A stretch of 64,000 nt of DNA from Streptomyces sp. NBC_00878 (GCF_026341515.1 NZ_JAPEOK010000001.1:3038001-3102000); one strand, 5' to 3'; counted from the first letter of the stretch, positions 28,427-37,726 are shown. Notes: generated by a model from the letters alone, not told the origin. Translations and numbers: made by a program.

Positions 28427-28982
28427 CGGAGGGCGGGCTACCACCTCCGCGAAGATCGTGGTGGCAGGTGGCTTCGGCGTCGGCAAGACCACGTTCGTGG
28501 GTGCCGTCTCCGAGATCAACCCTCTGCGCACCGAGGCCGTCATGACGTCCGCCAGTGCGGGGATCGACGACCTCACTCACACCGGGGACAAGACGACGAC
28601 CACCGTCGCCATGGACTTCGGCCGTATCACCCTGGACCAGGACCTGATCCTGTACCTGTTCGGTACGCCGGGGCAGGACCGCTTCTGGTTCATGTGGGAC
28701 GACCTGGTACGCGGTGCGATCGGCGCCGTCGTGCTCGTCGACACCCGCCGTCTCGCCGACTGCTTCCCCGCGGTCGACTACTTCGAGAACAGCGGGCTGC
28801 CGTTCGTCATCGCCCTGAACGGCTTCGACGGCCACCAGCCGTACACGCCCGACGAGGTCCGCGAGGCCCTGCAGATCGGCCCCGACGCACCGATCATCAC
28901 GACGGACGCCCGCCACCGCGCGGACGCCAAGAGCGCGCTCATCACCCTGGTCGAGCACGCCTTGATGGCCCGTCTGCGCTAG
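28407..28982 (+). CDS. cvnD1: Small GTPase CvnD (first copy)
   Basis: The 191-residue Ras-like/MglA-related GTP-binding protein starts at GTG 28407 within cvnC1. P-loop GGFGVGKT is at residues 21-28; the switch II/G3 region is LYLFGTPGQDRF. The G4 position that would be NKxD reads NGFD, a deviation from classical Ras proteins also seen in the second copy. It is the presumed switch of the conservon signalling complex. Confidence 0.93.
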   Translation: MDFASSDGGRATTSAKIVVAGGFGVGKTTFVGAVSEINPLRTEAVMTSASAGIDDLTHTGDKTTTTVAMDFGRITLDQDLILYLFGTPGQDRFWFMWDDLVRGAIGAVVLVDTRRLADCFPAVDYFENSGLPFVIALNGFDGHQPYTPDEVREALQIGPDAPIITTDARHRADAKSALITLVEHALMARLR

Positions 28983-29368
28983 GGATCGTGCGGGGGCCAT
29001 GTCCTGGCAGGCGGCCTGGCACACAAGTCGGCAACGCCGTACGGCAGTTGTCGTAGACGCACTGGAGCCGGCTGTGTCGTTTGACACGGTCGGCCTTGGT
29101 GTTCATAACGTTTCGACAGAGATATCGAGTGGCACCGACACGCGTCGCGGTCGTCTGATGCCGCTGTGCTCATAAAAGCCCCGCCATTTGGCGGGGCTCG
29201 CTCTTTATGACCGTTTTATCTAGGACATACGTCACCCGGAATCCTGGGTTCCGAGTGTTTGGACGAGCACACCCTGACGTGCTGGAATGCCAGAACTTGC
29301 CCAGTAGGTAAGGGCCGGAAGACACACGCGGCACGACGAAGGTGCCGAGCCGAGAGGTTGTTGGTCGA
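28983..29368. other. 386-bp gene-free region between the two conservons
   Basis: Contains the cvn1 terminator at 29177-29207 and, before it, TTGACA at 29081 with CATAAC 17 bases later, which could start a ~90-base RNA ending at that terminator. After the terminator, TTTTATCTAGGACAT (29213-29227) may belong to the cvn2 promoter. No ORF is supported. Confidence 0.5.
29177..29207 (+). terminator. Rho-independent terminator after cvn1
   Basis: AGCCCCGCC, ATTT loop, GGCGGGGCT, then CGCTCTTT. Confidence 0.85.
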
Positions 29369-32300
29369 GTGAGGCGAAGCAAGAACGGTCCCGAGCCGTC
29401 GGCACGGGGCAACTTCACCCCGCCGCCGCGCGGAGCGGCACCCGCACATGTGGCCGGCTCGGAGCCGGCGGCCCCTCCCGCGAAGAGCGGCGGCCGTCTG
29501 TCCCCGCGCAACTGGCGTGTACCAACCAGGCTGAACGCGATTCTGCTCATACCCGTGATCGTCGGGCTCGTCATGGGCGGCTTCCAGGTGAAGAGCTCCA
29601 TCGACACCTGGCAGGAGGCCCAGGACGCGGAGAAGGTCGCCAAGATAGTCGACGCGGCCGGACAGTACGCCGAGGCGCTCCTCAACGAACGTGACGTCTC
29701 CGCCCAGCCACTGCTGGAGGGCGACCGGGACAACGCGACGGTCAAGCAGGCCCGCGCCTTCACGGACCAGAAGGCCGACGTCTTCCACAAGGAAGTCGTC
29801 GGGATGCCGGCCGGCCAGGGCCTGGAGCGCCGGCTGAACCTGGTGGAGGACGCCGAGCCGACGCTGACCCAGATCCGCAAGGCCGCCTTCACCACCGCGA
29901 TGGACCCGACGAAGACCGAAGAGGGCTACGTCCTCGTCGAGCACCTCCTGATGGAGTTCTCGAACGAACTGGGCCTCGGTACGGGCAACATCACGAGCTA
30001 CGGCCGCACGGTGTACGCCCTCGCCCTGTCGAAGGGCGCCGCGTCGCTGCAGCGTGCGATCGGCATGCACCTCCTGGTCAAGCCCAGCAGCAACGAGACG
30101 GTCCTCAAGCAGCAGATCACGGCCTTCACGTCGTACGCCTACCTCGAGAACGTGGCCGTCCAGGAGTACGTCTCCGGCGGTACGGCGCAGGACGCCGCGC
30201 GCCTCAAGCAGGTGATGGCGGAGAAGGAGGCCGAGGGCAAGAAGCTGGCCGCCGAGGCCAAGAGCAAGACCGAGGCCGCCGGCGGCACCTACAAGGCCCC
30301 GCCCGGCATGACCGGCATGATCCAGGCCATCGCCAGCGGCACCGCCCCCGGCGACCTGGCCCAGCAGGGCATCACGCCCGAGAGCTGGATGGCGGCGTCC
30401 ACCCTCAAGTTCAACGGCTACAGCGAGCTCGAGCAGGACCTCATCAACAAGGCGGTCACCGACGCGGGCGACATCGCCACCGACGCCCAGCGCGACGCCT
30501 ACCTCAACGGCGCCATCGTCATCGTCGCCCTGCTCGCCGCCTTCATCATCGCCGGCCTCATGGCCCGCCAGATGAGCCGCTCGATGCGCCAGCTGCGCAA
30601 CGCGGCCTTCGGCGTCGCCGAGCAGCGCCTGCCGATGCTGGTCGACCAGCTCTCGCGCACCGACCCGGGCCGTGTCGACACCCGGGTCACCCCCATCCCG
30701 ATCACCACCACGGACGAGATCGGCGAAGTCGCCCGCGCCTTCGACCAGGTCCACCGCGAGGCCGTACGACTGGCCGCCGAGCAGGCCCTGCTCCGGGGAA
30801 ACATCAACGCGATCTTCACCAACCTGTCGCGCCGCAACCAGTCCCTGATCGAGGGCCAGCTGACCCTCATCACCGACCTGGAGAACAACGAGGCCGACCC
30901 GGACCAGCTGGAGAACCTCTTCCGCCTGGACCACCTCGCGACCCGTATGCGCCGCAACGGCGAGAACCTCCTGGTCCTCGCCGGCGAGGAGCCGGGCCGC
31001 CGCTGGGACCAGCCGGTCCCGCTGGTCGACGTGCTGCGCGCCGCCTCCTCCGAGGTGGAGCAGTACGAGCGCATCGAGCTGTCGGGCGTACCGGAGGCCG
31101 AGATCCACGGCCGCGCGGTCACCGACCTCGTGCACCTGCTGGCGGAGCTCCTGGAGAACGCCACGACGTTCTCGTCTCCCCAGACGAAGGTCCGCGTCAC
31201 CGCGACCCGTCTCCCGGACGGCCGCATCATGGTCGAGATCCACGACAAGGGCATCGGCCTCACCGCCGAGGACTTCGCGGACATCAACCACAAGCTGGCC
31301 AACCCGCCGACCGTGGACGCCGCGATCTCGCAGCGCATGGGCCTCTTCGTGGTCGGCCGGCTGTCCGACCGGCACGGCATCCGCGTCCAGCTGCGCCCCT
31401 CGGGCGAGCAGGCCGGTACGACCTCGCTCGTCATGCTGCCCGACATCATCACGCACGGTGGCGGTGGCGAACAGGCGCCGCAGCGCGACGAGTTCACCGT
31501 CTCGCAGATCATCCCGGAGCAGCAGCCGTTCGGGGGCGAGGAGTTCCAGAGCGGCCAGCAGATGCGTACGGCCGCCGAGCTCGGCTTCGACGACAGCCGC
31601 TACGCCGAGATCCCGGACGACATACGCGAGTTGGACCCCGTGGGCCGTTCGCTGATGCGTGAGGAGCGCCGCGCGGCTCTGGAGGCCCAGGCGACGCCCG
31701 GCGTTCCCGAGGGCGAGTCCCCGTCCTTCCAGGACGAGTTCGACCCGCAGCCCGCTTACGAGAACGGCCAGCAGGCCTTTGACAACGGTATCGCCGCGTA
31801 CGACAACGGCACGGCCGCGTACACCGAGGCGCCCGCGTACGACCAGCAGACGCCGTACGAGGAGCCGCAGCAGACGTCGTACGACGAGACGTACTTCCCG
31901 GCGAACGGCGGGTACCCGGAACCCTCCTACACGGAGCCCGTCCAGGACGCGCCCCAGCCGGCCCACGTTCCCGCGGCGGACAGCTTCTCGCCCTTCGAAG
32001 AGCAGTCCTACCAGGACGACTGGCCGCAGCAGGACACGTACCAGAACGGCTACCGATCCGAGTACGCTCCCGAAGCGGAGCCCGCGCAGGCCGCTGACGT
32101 GGCCGAGCAGGACCGCGTAGGCTTCGAGCGTCCGAAACCGGCCTCTTCCGCCGCTCACGCGCTGACCGACGCCGGGCTTCCGCGCCGCGGATCCACCGAC
32201 GCCGGGCTCCCCCGCCGCGGTGCCACCGCGAGCGCGGGCAGCCAGCAGTCCGTGAGCCAGGATTCGCCGGGTCTCTTCGGCGGCAACGACAGCAACGGAA

Positions 32301-32632
32301 GCGGCAGCAACGGCTCCGGCAAGGGCGACTGGCGGTCGAACAACGACCAGATGTGGCAGCGCGCCGAGCAGCTGAAGAAGCCCAAGGCAGGCGGGGTCAC
32401 CTCCTCCGGCCTGCCGCGGCGGGTACCCAAGGCCAACCTGGTCGAGGGAACCGCGGAATCGACCCCCCAGGGCGGCCCCTCGGTCTCCCGCGCTCCCGAG
32501 GACGTCCGTGGCAGGCTGAGCAACCTGCGCAGGGGCGTCCAGCGGGGACGCAACGCAGGAAGTGACACGAACGGCCAGGCCACTAGAAATCAGCACAGTG
32601 GGCCTGACAGCACCTACAACCAGGAGCGTTAG
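29369..32632 (+). CDS. cvnA2: Conservon sensor kinase-like protein CvnA (second copy)
   Basis: The start is GTG 29369 (MRRSKNGPEPSARGNFTPPP), 1087 residues; GTG 29342 is a less likely upstream option. Layout: Pro/Ala-rich N-terminus; membrane segment around 52-75 (AILLIPVIVGLVMGG); large helical nitrate-sensor-like domain; second membrane segment near 375-395 (GAIVIVALLAAFIIAGLM); HAMP-like linker; LDHLATRMRRNGENLLVLAG; HATPase N-box with N597 and DKGIGLTAEDF. The disordered tail is Tyr/Glu/Gln-rich rather than Gly/Pro-rich as in the first copy, and carries three GLPRR motifs. The sensor part has diverged far more from copy one than the kinase core. Confidence 0.92.
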   Translation: MRRSKNGPEPSARGNFTPPPRGAAPAHVAGSEPAAPPAKSGGRLSPRNWRVPTRLNAILLIPVIVGLVMGGFQVKSSIDTWQEAQDAEKVAKIVDAAGQYAEALLNERDVSAQPLLEGDRDNATVKQARAFTDQKADVFHKEVVGMPAGQGLERRLNLVEDAEPTLTQIRKAAFTTAMDPTKTEEGYVLVEHLLMEFSNELGLGTGNITSYGRTVYALALSKGAASLQRAIGMHLLVKPSSNETVLKQQITAFTSYAYLENVAVQEYVSGGTAQDAARLKQVMAEKEAEGKKLAAEAKSKTEAAGGTYKAPPGMTGMIQAIASGTAPGDLAQQGITPESWMAASTLKFNGYSELEQDLINKAVTDAGDIATDAQRDAYLNGAIVIVALLAAFIIAGLMARQMSRSMRQLRNAAFGVAEQRLPMLVDQLSRTDPGRVDTRVTPIPITTTDEIGEVARAFDQVHREAVRLAAEQALLRGNINAIFTNLSRRNQSLIEGQLTLITDLENNEADPDQLENLFRLDHLATRMRRNGENLLVLAGEEPGRRWDQPVPLVDVLRAASSEVEQYERIELSGVPEAEIHGRAVTDLVHLLAELLENATTFSSPQTKVRVTATRLPDGRIMVEIHDKGIGLTAEDFADINHKLANPPTVDAAISQRMGLFVVGRLSDRHGIRVQLRPSGEQAGTTSLVMLPDIITHGGGGEQAPQRDEFTVSQIIPEQQPFGGEEFQSGQQMRTAAELGFDDSRYAEIPDDIRELDPVGRSLMREERRAALEAQATPGVPEGESPSFQDEFDPQPAYENGQQAFDNGIAAYDNGTAAYTEAPAYDQQTPYEEPQQTSYDETYFPANGGYPEPSYTEPVQDAPQPAHVPAADSFSPFEEQSYQDDWPQQDTYQNGYRSEYAPEAEPAQAADVAEQDRVGFERPKPASSAAHALTDAGLPRRGSTDAGLPRRGATASAGSQQSVSQDSPGLFGGNDSNGSGSNGSGKGDWRSNNDQMWQRAEQLKKPKAGGVTSSGLPRRVPKANLVEGTAESTPQGGPSVSRAPEDVRGRLSNLRRGVQRGRNAGSDTNGQATRNQHSGPDSTYNQER

Positions 32633-32633
32633 T

Positions 32634-33056
32634 GTGAGCCCGATGAGCCAGGCGGCACAGAACCTGAACTGGTTGATCACCAACTTCGTGGACAACACCC
32701 CCGGGGTGTCCCACACCGTGGTGGTCTCCGCCGACGGACTCCTTCTGGCGATGTCCGAAGGGTTCCCGCGTGACCGTGCCGACCAGCTGGCGGCCGTCGC
32801 GTCGGGCCTTACCTCGCTGACCGCGGGCGCGTCCCGCATCTTCGAGGGCGGGAGCGTGAATCAGACGGTTGTGGAGATGGAACGGGGATTCCTCTTCATC
32901 ATGTCCATTTCCGATGGATCGTCGCTCGCAGTACTCGCACATCCGGAAGCGGACATCGGTCTCGTCGGGTACGAGATGGCACTTCTGGTGGACCGTGCCG
33001 GTACGGTCCTGACGCCTGATCTGCGTGCGGAGCTCCAGGGAAGCCTGCTCAACTAG
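32634..33056 (+). CDS. cvnB2: Roadblock/LC7 protein CvnB (second copy)
   Basis: The 140-residue roadblock/LC7 protein starts at GTG 32634, one base after the cvnA2 stop, with GGAG at 32623-32626. The start position mirrors the TTG of the first copy. It differs from that copy at ten positions, mainly in the C-terminal half (e.g. GGSVNQ for GGTVAQ). It probably forms homodimers that regulate CvnD. Confidence 0.93.
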   Translation: MSPMSQAAQNLNWLITNFVDNTPGVSHTVVVSADGLLLAMSEGFPRDRADQLAAVASGLTSLTAGASRIFEGGSVNQTVVEMERGFLFIMSISDGSSLAVLAHPEADIGLVGYEMALLVDRAGTVLTPDLRAELQGSLLN

Positions 33057-33148
33057 CAGACAAGCGATGCGTATTGGCGTCCCGTGGCCGTAAGGTTTCG
33101 GGACGCGGCTCCACAGTGATGGGCCCGGCACGGTCGGAGGAGGAGAAA

Positions 33149-33736
33149 GTGGCAACACCCCCAGGCGGTTCGTCTTCGGGCAACTGGTCCTATGGCCCTG
33201 GCCGGGGACAGGGGCAGGGCGGCAACGACTCGCCGAACCGGTACAACTTCCCCTCCACACCCACCCCGCGGCACCAGCAGCCCTACGCACCCCAGGGCCC
33301 CGGGCCCTCCCCGTACGACCAGCCGCCGGCGCCGCGCATCCAGCCCGTGCAGCCGCAGCGGCGCTCTCCCGAACCGTCGCCCACGGGGGGTGCCAGCAAC
33401 CCGCTGGTGCGCCCCTACGCCATGACGGGCGGCCGTACCAGGCCGCGGTACCAGCTCGCCATCGAGGCACTGGTGCACACCACCGCGCAGCCGCACCAGA
33501 TGCAGGGCCAGCTGCCCGAGCATCAGCGGATCTGCAACCTCTGCCGGGAGATCAAGTCGGTGGCCGAGATCTCGGCCCTCCTGACGATTCCTCTCGGCGT
33601 GGCCAGGATCCTCGTCGCCGACTTGGCGGAGGCGGGCCTGGTCGCCATCCATCAGCCCGGCGGCGACGAGAACGCCGGCGGCCAGCCAGACGTGACACTG
33701 CTCGAAAGGGTGCTCAGTGGACTTCGCAAGCTCTAG
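33149..33736 (+). CDS. cvnC2: DUF742 protein CvnC (second copy)
   Basis: The 195-residue protein starts at GTG 33149 directly after GGAGGAGGAG. It has the same DUF742 core as the first copy (LVRPYAMTGGRTRPRYQLAIEAL, LPEHQRICNLCREIKSVAEISALL) but a ~75-residue Gly/Pro/Gln-rich disordered N-terminal extension (GRGQGQGGNDSPNRYNF, RHQQPYAPQGPGPSPYDQPP) absent from CvnC1. It overlaps cvnD2 by 20 bases. Confidence 0.92.
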   Translation: MATPPGGSSSGNWSYGPGRGQGQGGNDSPNRYNFPSTPTPRHQQPYAPQGPGPSPYDQPPAPRIQPVQPQRRSPEPSPTGGASNPLVRPYAMTGGRTRPRYQLAIEALVHTTAQPHQMQGQLPEHQRICNLCREIKSVAEISALLTIPLGVARILVADLAEAGLVAIHQPGGDENAGGQPDVTLLERVLSGLRKL

Positions 33737-34298
33737 CGGCGGTCCTTCCCGCTCCACCACCTCGGCGAAGATCGTGGTGGCGGGAGGCTTCGGCGTGGGC
33801 AAGACCACGTTCGTCGGGGCCGTCTCGGAGATCAACCCGCTGCGTACCGAGGCCGTCATGACGTCCGCTTCGGCCGGCATCGACGATCTCACCCACACGG
33901 GGGACAAGACCACCACCACGGTGGCAATGGACTTCGGTCGTATCACCCTGGACCAGGACCTGATCCTGTACCTGTTCGGTACGCCCGGCCAGGACCGCTT
34001 CTGGTTCATGTGGGACGACCTGGTACGCGGCGCGATCGGCGCGATCGTGCTCGTGGACACCCGCCGTCTCGCCGACTGCTTTCCCGCGGTCGACTACTTC
34101 GAGAACAGCGGACTGCCGTTCGTCATCGCCCTGAACGGCTTCGACGGCAACCAGCCGTACAACCCGGACGAGGTCCGGGAGGCGCTCCAGATCGGGCCCG
34201 ACACCCCGATCATCACGACGGACGCCCGCCACCGCGCGGACGCCAAGTCGGCGCTCATCACGCTGGTGGAGCACGCGCTGATGGCCCGCCTCCGCTAG
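33717..34298 (+). CDS. cvnD2: Small GTPase CvnD (second copy)
   Basis: The 193-residue GTP-binding protein starts at GTG 33717 inside cvnC2. It is nearly identical to CvnD1 (about 95%); the N-terminal SSGGPSRS is the main difference. P-loop GGFGVGKT, GTPGQDRF and the non-canonical NGFD at G4 are all conserved. Confidence 0.93.
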   Translation: MDFASSSGGPSRSTTSAKIVVAGGFGVGKTTFVGAVSEINPLRTEAVMTSASAGIDDLTHTGDKTTTTVAMDFGRITLDQDLILYLFGTPGQDRFWFMWDDLVRGAIGAIVLVDTRRLADCFPAVDYFENSGLPFVIALNGFDGNQPYNPDEVREALQIGPDTPIITTDARHRADAKSALITLVEHALMARLR

Positions 34299-34327
34299 CG
34301 CACACCGCGCTCGGCCGACTGTCTGAA

Positions 34328-34361
34328 GGGTGGCTTCTCCAAACGGAGAAGCCACCCTTTG
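34328..34361 (+). terminator. Rho-independent terminator after cvn2
   Basis: A 13-bp perfect stem (GGGTGGCTTCTCC and complement, AAAC loop) is followed by TTTG. It separates the conservon from the NACHT gene. Confidence 0.9.
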
Positions 34362-34411
34362 TCGTTGCCCCTGTCACAATTGACGCTCGTTGGTCTGGCG
34401 AGGGGGCGAGG

Positions 34412-37400
34412 ATGAGCGGCGCAGAAGTGGCGGCATTACGGCTGGGAACGACCGTGGCGAACACGGCGGCCCAGATGTGGCTGGGCGGCAAGCGGCAGGA
34501 ACAGGAGCGTCGGCTGCCCTTGGACGAGCTCGTACGGGTGCGGGTGCCCGGTTTGCGGCTCCAGCGTAGTGTCAAAAGACAGTTCGAGGAGATGGCCGAC
34601 GCGGCAGCCGCCCGCATGGAACCATTCCTGACCCACGAGTTCCGGGGGCTGGACAAGAACGGCCGAGAAGCAGCGATCAACGGGGTGTGCGACACCTTCG
34701 CCGCAGCCGACCTGTCGGACGAGGCGGTCCTCGCCGCCGACGCCAATCCGGCGGAGCTGGTCCGTCGGATCACCCGCGCGGTCCAAACACCTGTCGGCCT
34801 CAACGAGGTGGAGGAGCGGTTCTACCGGCTGCTCTTCACCGAGTGCTGTCAGTACTACGTCAGCATCGTACGGAGTCTGCCGGCGTTCGAGGAGAGGACG
34901 CTCGCCGAACTGCTGGAACGCTCCACCTCGCTGGGCACCGATGTGAAGCGCATTCTGGAACGACTGCCCGACCGTTCACTCTTCGCGCCGGACGGCACCG
35001 ACCAAGACGCGGGCTTCCGTCGCCTGTACATGGACCTGGTCAGCAACAACCTCGACGAGGTGGAGTTGTTTCGCCGCACGTCCGATCGCGCGGCGGCGCA
35101 GGTCCGGCTGTCGGTGGCGTACGTCAGCCTGCGGACCACCGGAGACACCGGCACACGCCGAGCCGGCGGCCGCTCCTCGCCTCTCCTCCGACCCGACATG
35201 AGCGACTGGGAGGAGCCTGGCGCGGAAAGTTCGGGAATGCAGGTCGAGGCCGCGCTCGGCGGGGCGTCGAGGGTGTTGCTGCGAGGCGAAGCGGGCTCGG
35301 GCAAGACGACGCTGCTGCGATGGCTGGCCATCACGGCGGCGCGTGGCGCCTTCACCACCGAACTCGCCGACTGGAACGGACTCACACCTGTATTCGTCAA
35401 GCTGCGCGAGTACAGCGGCCGTCCGCTGCCCAGGAAACCCGAGGAGTTGCTGGACGGGGTCGCCGGAGCCATCACCGGGATCATGCCCAAGGCGTGGGTG
35501 GAGCGGCAACTTGGTGACGGCAAGGTCCTGTTGCTGGTGGACGGCGTGGACGAGTTGCAAGGCGGGGAGCGACGCTCGGTACGTGAGTGGCTGCGCAGGC
35601 TGCTCGGGACGTACAACGGTATTCGGGTCGTGGTCACGTCGCGCCCGACCGCGGCCAGCGTGGACTGGCTGCGCAAGGAGGACTTCACAGCCCTCCACCT
35701 GGACCGTATGACACCACCGGACCTGGCTGCCTTCGTACGGCGATGGCACCAGGCCGTACGCGAGCTGGGCGACGACCTGCCCTGCGCCGTGGACGAACTC
35801 CCCCGCTACGAGCAGTCCCTGCTGAACAGCCTCAAGGACCGGCCGCATCTCCCCTCCCTCGCAGGCACCCCGTTGCTCGCGGCCATGCTCTGCGCCATGC
35901 ACCTGAACCGCGGCAGTCAACTCCCACGCGATCGGATGGAGTTGTACAAGAACGCCCTGGACACGCTCGTCCACGACCGTGACACGGAGCGCAACGTCCC
36001 GAGCGCTGTCGACAGCAAGCTCAGCCTCGGCGACAAGCTGGTCATACTCCGCGATCTGGCCTGGCGTCTGTCGGACAACAACCGCAGCGAGATCAGCATG
36101 GACCAGGCCGCTGTCCACGTCGGCAGAAAACTCGCGGCGATGAGGCACCTGGATGTCCAGGACAGTCATGGGGTCCTCGGGCAGCTTCTGGAGCGCTCCG
36201 GGATACTCCGCGACCCCGTTCAGGGGCGCCTGGACTTCGTACACCGGACGTTCCAGGAGTACCTGGCCGCCGAGGAGGCCACGGAGGAGGATCGCATAGG
36301 CAACCTGGTTGGACGTGCTCACCTCGACCTGTGGCGCGAGACGATCATCATGGCCGCCGGCCACGCCAACACCCGTCAGCGAGAGGAACTCCTGGGCGGC
36401 ATCCTCGACCGGGCGGAGATGGAACCCCGGCACACACGAGCCCTACGGCTGCTGGCGGCTGCCTGCCAGGAAACGCTGCCTTCGATCTCGGGCGAGTTGG
36501 CAGACCGTCTGGACGAGGCGGTGTCGGCGCTGCTGCCGGCTCACAGGCAGACGGACCCACCCGCACTCGCAGCGGTGGGGACGAGTCTCCTGCGAAGGCT
36601 GCCTCGCTCGCTGGCCGAGTTGACGGAGAAGGCCGCGGTGCAGACCGTGCGGACTGTGGCGCTGATCGGGGGCGAGGCGGCGCTGTCGCTCCTGGCGGGG
36701 TACGCAGATGACGACCGCGAGCCCACTGTCGCCGAACTCATCAGAGCCTGGGCGTACTTCGATGCGGACGCCTACGCGGACCAGGTCCTGACGTATTTGC
36801 CGCTGAAGGGACACTCCGTCAGCCTCACGCACTCCGGCCAGTGGCAAGCGGCGACTCGGTTGACGTCGATCACCAACCTATGGATCGAGTATCCGCTCCC
36901 GGAGCTCGCCGCCCTGGACCAGCTCCCACCCCTTGAGTTTCTATATGTCCAAGCCCTCAGCGGCGTCGGTGACATGTCAGTGTTCGCGGCTCACCCAGAT
37001 CTGCACGACCTGACAGTCATGGGGCGGCCAGGACAACTGAAGCGCCTCGAAACGGTGGAGAACCTGCAGAATCTCAATCACCTGCGCCTCGGACTCCGTG
37101 GTACGGCTGACCTTGGCGGTCTGCGTCTTGGGCAAGCTGTTTCGGGGATCAGCTTGTTCGGGGTGAGCGAAACCACGGATCTGGGTACGTTGAGCGGCTA
37201 CTCCGACGTCTCGTATCTCTTTCTGTCCGGCAACGACATCTGCACGCCGCACGGTCTCAGCGGGTTCTCCGCCATGTCCGGGCTCAAGACCCTCACCCTC
37301 AACCGTTTCAACCTGCGCACCTGGCTGACGGTGAGTGAGCGCCTGCCCCCTTCATTGCAACAACTCACCATGAATGAGTGCATCATGCCCGACGGGTCCG

Positions 37401-37516
37401 CCGCATTCAGCGGACTCGACTCCCTGGAGTCGGTTCTGATCGCCCACTGCCACACCCCCGACGATCAGCCCGTCACCGCTCTGCATCTGCCAGGCGTGGA
37501 CGTCACCGTTGCTTGA
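34412..37516 (+). CDS. NACHT-domain STAND NTPase with LRR-like C-terminus
   Basis: The 1034-residue protein starts at ATG 34412 behind GAGGGGGCGAGG. Residues 1-~270 are a helical N-terminal effector/sensor-type domain found with bacterial NACHT proteins. The NACHT core has Walker A GEAGSGKTT (292-300), Walker B VLLLVDGVDEL (372-382), sensor VVVTSRP (406-412), then a winged-helix region with FVHRTFQEYLAAE. A helical linker leads to an LRR-like end (about 830-1034; LPPLEFLYVQAL, LNHLRLGL, LKTLTLNRFNL). Some bacterial NACHT proteins defend against phages; that role here is inferred. No partner gene is adjacent, so it may be a single-gene system. It sits at the conservon/acc junction. Confidence 0.85.
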   Translation: MSGAEVAALRLGTTVANTAAQMWLGGKRQEQERRLPLDELVRVRVPGLRLQRSVKRQFEEMADAAAARMEPFLTHEFRGLDKNGREAAINGVCDTFAAADLSDEAVLAADANPAELVRRITRAVQTPVGLNEVEERFYRLLFTECCQYYVSIVRSLPAFEERTLAELLERSTSLGTDVKRILERLPDRSLFAPDGTDQDAGFRRLYMDLVSNNLDEVELFRRTSDRAAAQVRLSVAYVSLRTTGDTGTRRAGGRSSPLLRPDMSDWEEPGAESSGMQVEAALGGASRVLLRGEAGSGKTTLLRWLAITAARGAFTTELADWNGLTPVFVKLREYSGRPLPRKPEELLDGVAGAITGIMPKAWVERQLGDGKVLLLVDGVDELQGGERRSVREWLRRLLGTYNGIRVVVTSRPTAASVDWLRKEDFTALHLDRMTPPDLAAFVRRWHQAVRELGDDLPCAVDELPRYEQSLLNSLKDRPHLPSLAGTPLLAAMLCAMHLNRGSQLPRDRMELYKNALDTLVHDRDTERNVPSAVDSKLSLGDKLVILRDLAWRLSDNNRSEISMDQAAVHVGRKLAAMRHLDVQDSHGVLGQLLERSGILRDPVQGRLDFVHRTFQEYLAAEEATEEDRIGNLVGRAHLDLWRETIIMAAGHANTRQREELLGGILDRAEMEPRHTRALRLLAAACQETLPSISGELADRLDEAVSALLPAHRQTDPPALAAVGTSLLRRLPRSLAELTEKAAVQTVRTVALIGGEAALSLLAGYADDDREPTVAELIRAWAYFDADAYADQVLTYLPLKGHSVSLTHSGQWQAATRLTSITNLWIEYPLPELAALDQLPPLEFLYVQALSGVGDMSVFAAHPDLHDLTVMGRPGQLKRLETVENLQNLNHLRLGLRGTADLGGLRLGQAVSGISLFGVSETTDLGTLSGYSDVSYLFLSGNDICTPHGLSGFSAMSGLKTLTLNRFNLRTWLTVSERLPPSLQQLTMNECIMPDGSAAFSGLDSLESVLIAHCHTPDDQPVTALHLPGVDVTVA

Positions 37517-37528
37517 CGTCCACGCACA

Positions 37529-37699
37529 ACGGCCCCGCCCTCCCAGGGGGATGCTGTTGGCGAATCCACCGGGCGAAGTAATTGTCGCGAGAGTCCCAGC
37601 GACACGCCGGGTTTACGGCGTGTCGCTGGGACTCACGGCCCACTTGCTGGAGGTCTGACGGGATTCGCCAACAGCATCCCAGGGGAGAGACGGGGCCGT
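37529..37699. terminator. Terminator-like hairpin interrupted by an insertion
   Basis: Arms ACGGCCCCG (37529-37537) and CGGGGCCGT (37691-37699) lie just after the NACHT stop. If the intervening element is removed, CTCCCAGGGGAG closes the loop, recreating a compact hairpin between the NACHT gene and the convergent accE copy. Confidence 0.55.
37548..37680. mobile_element. MITE-like element, 133 bp
   Basis: Twenty-base perfect terminal inverted repeats (GGGATGCTGTTGGCGAATCC and complement at 37661-37680), flanked on both sides by AGG, a possible 3-bp target duplication. The interior has a 19-bp perfect palindrome (37591-37609/37616-37634; GAGTCCCAGCGACACGCCG) with a 6-base loop. There is no ORF, so it would need a transposase in trans. 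Confidence 0.65.
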
Positions 37700-37726
37700 G
37701 CTCACCGTGTGCGAACGAACCAGGCG

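Noticed and set aside
29216..32839. 1207-codon minus-strand frame across cvnA2
   Set aside because: Same antisense effect; overlaps three real genes.
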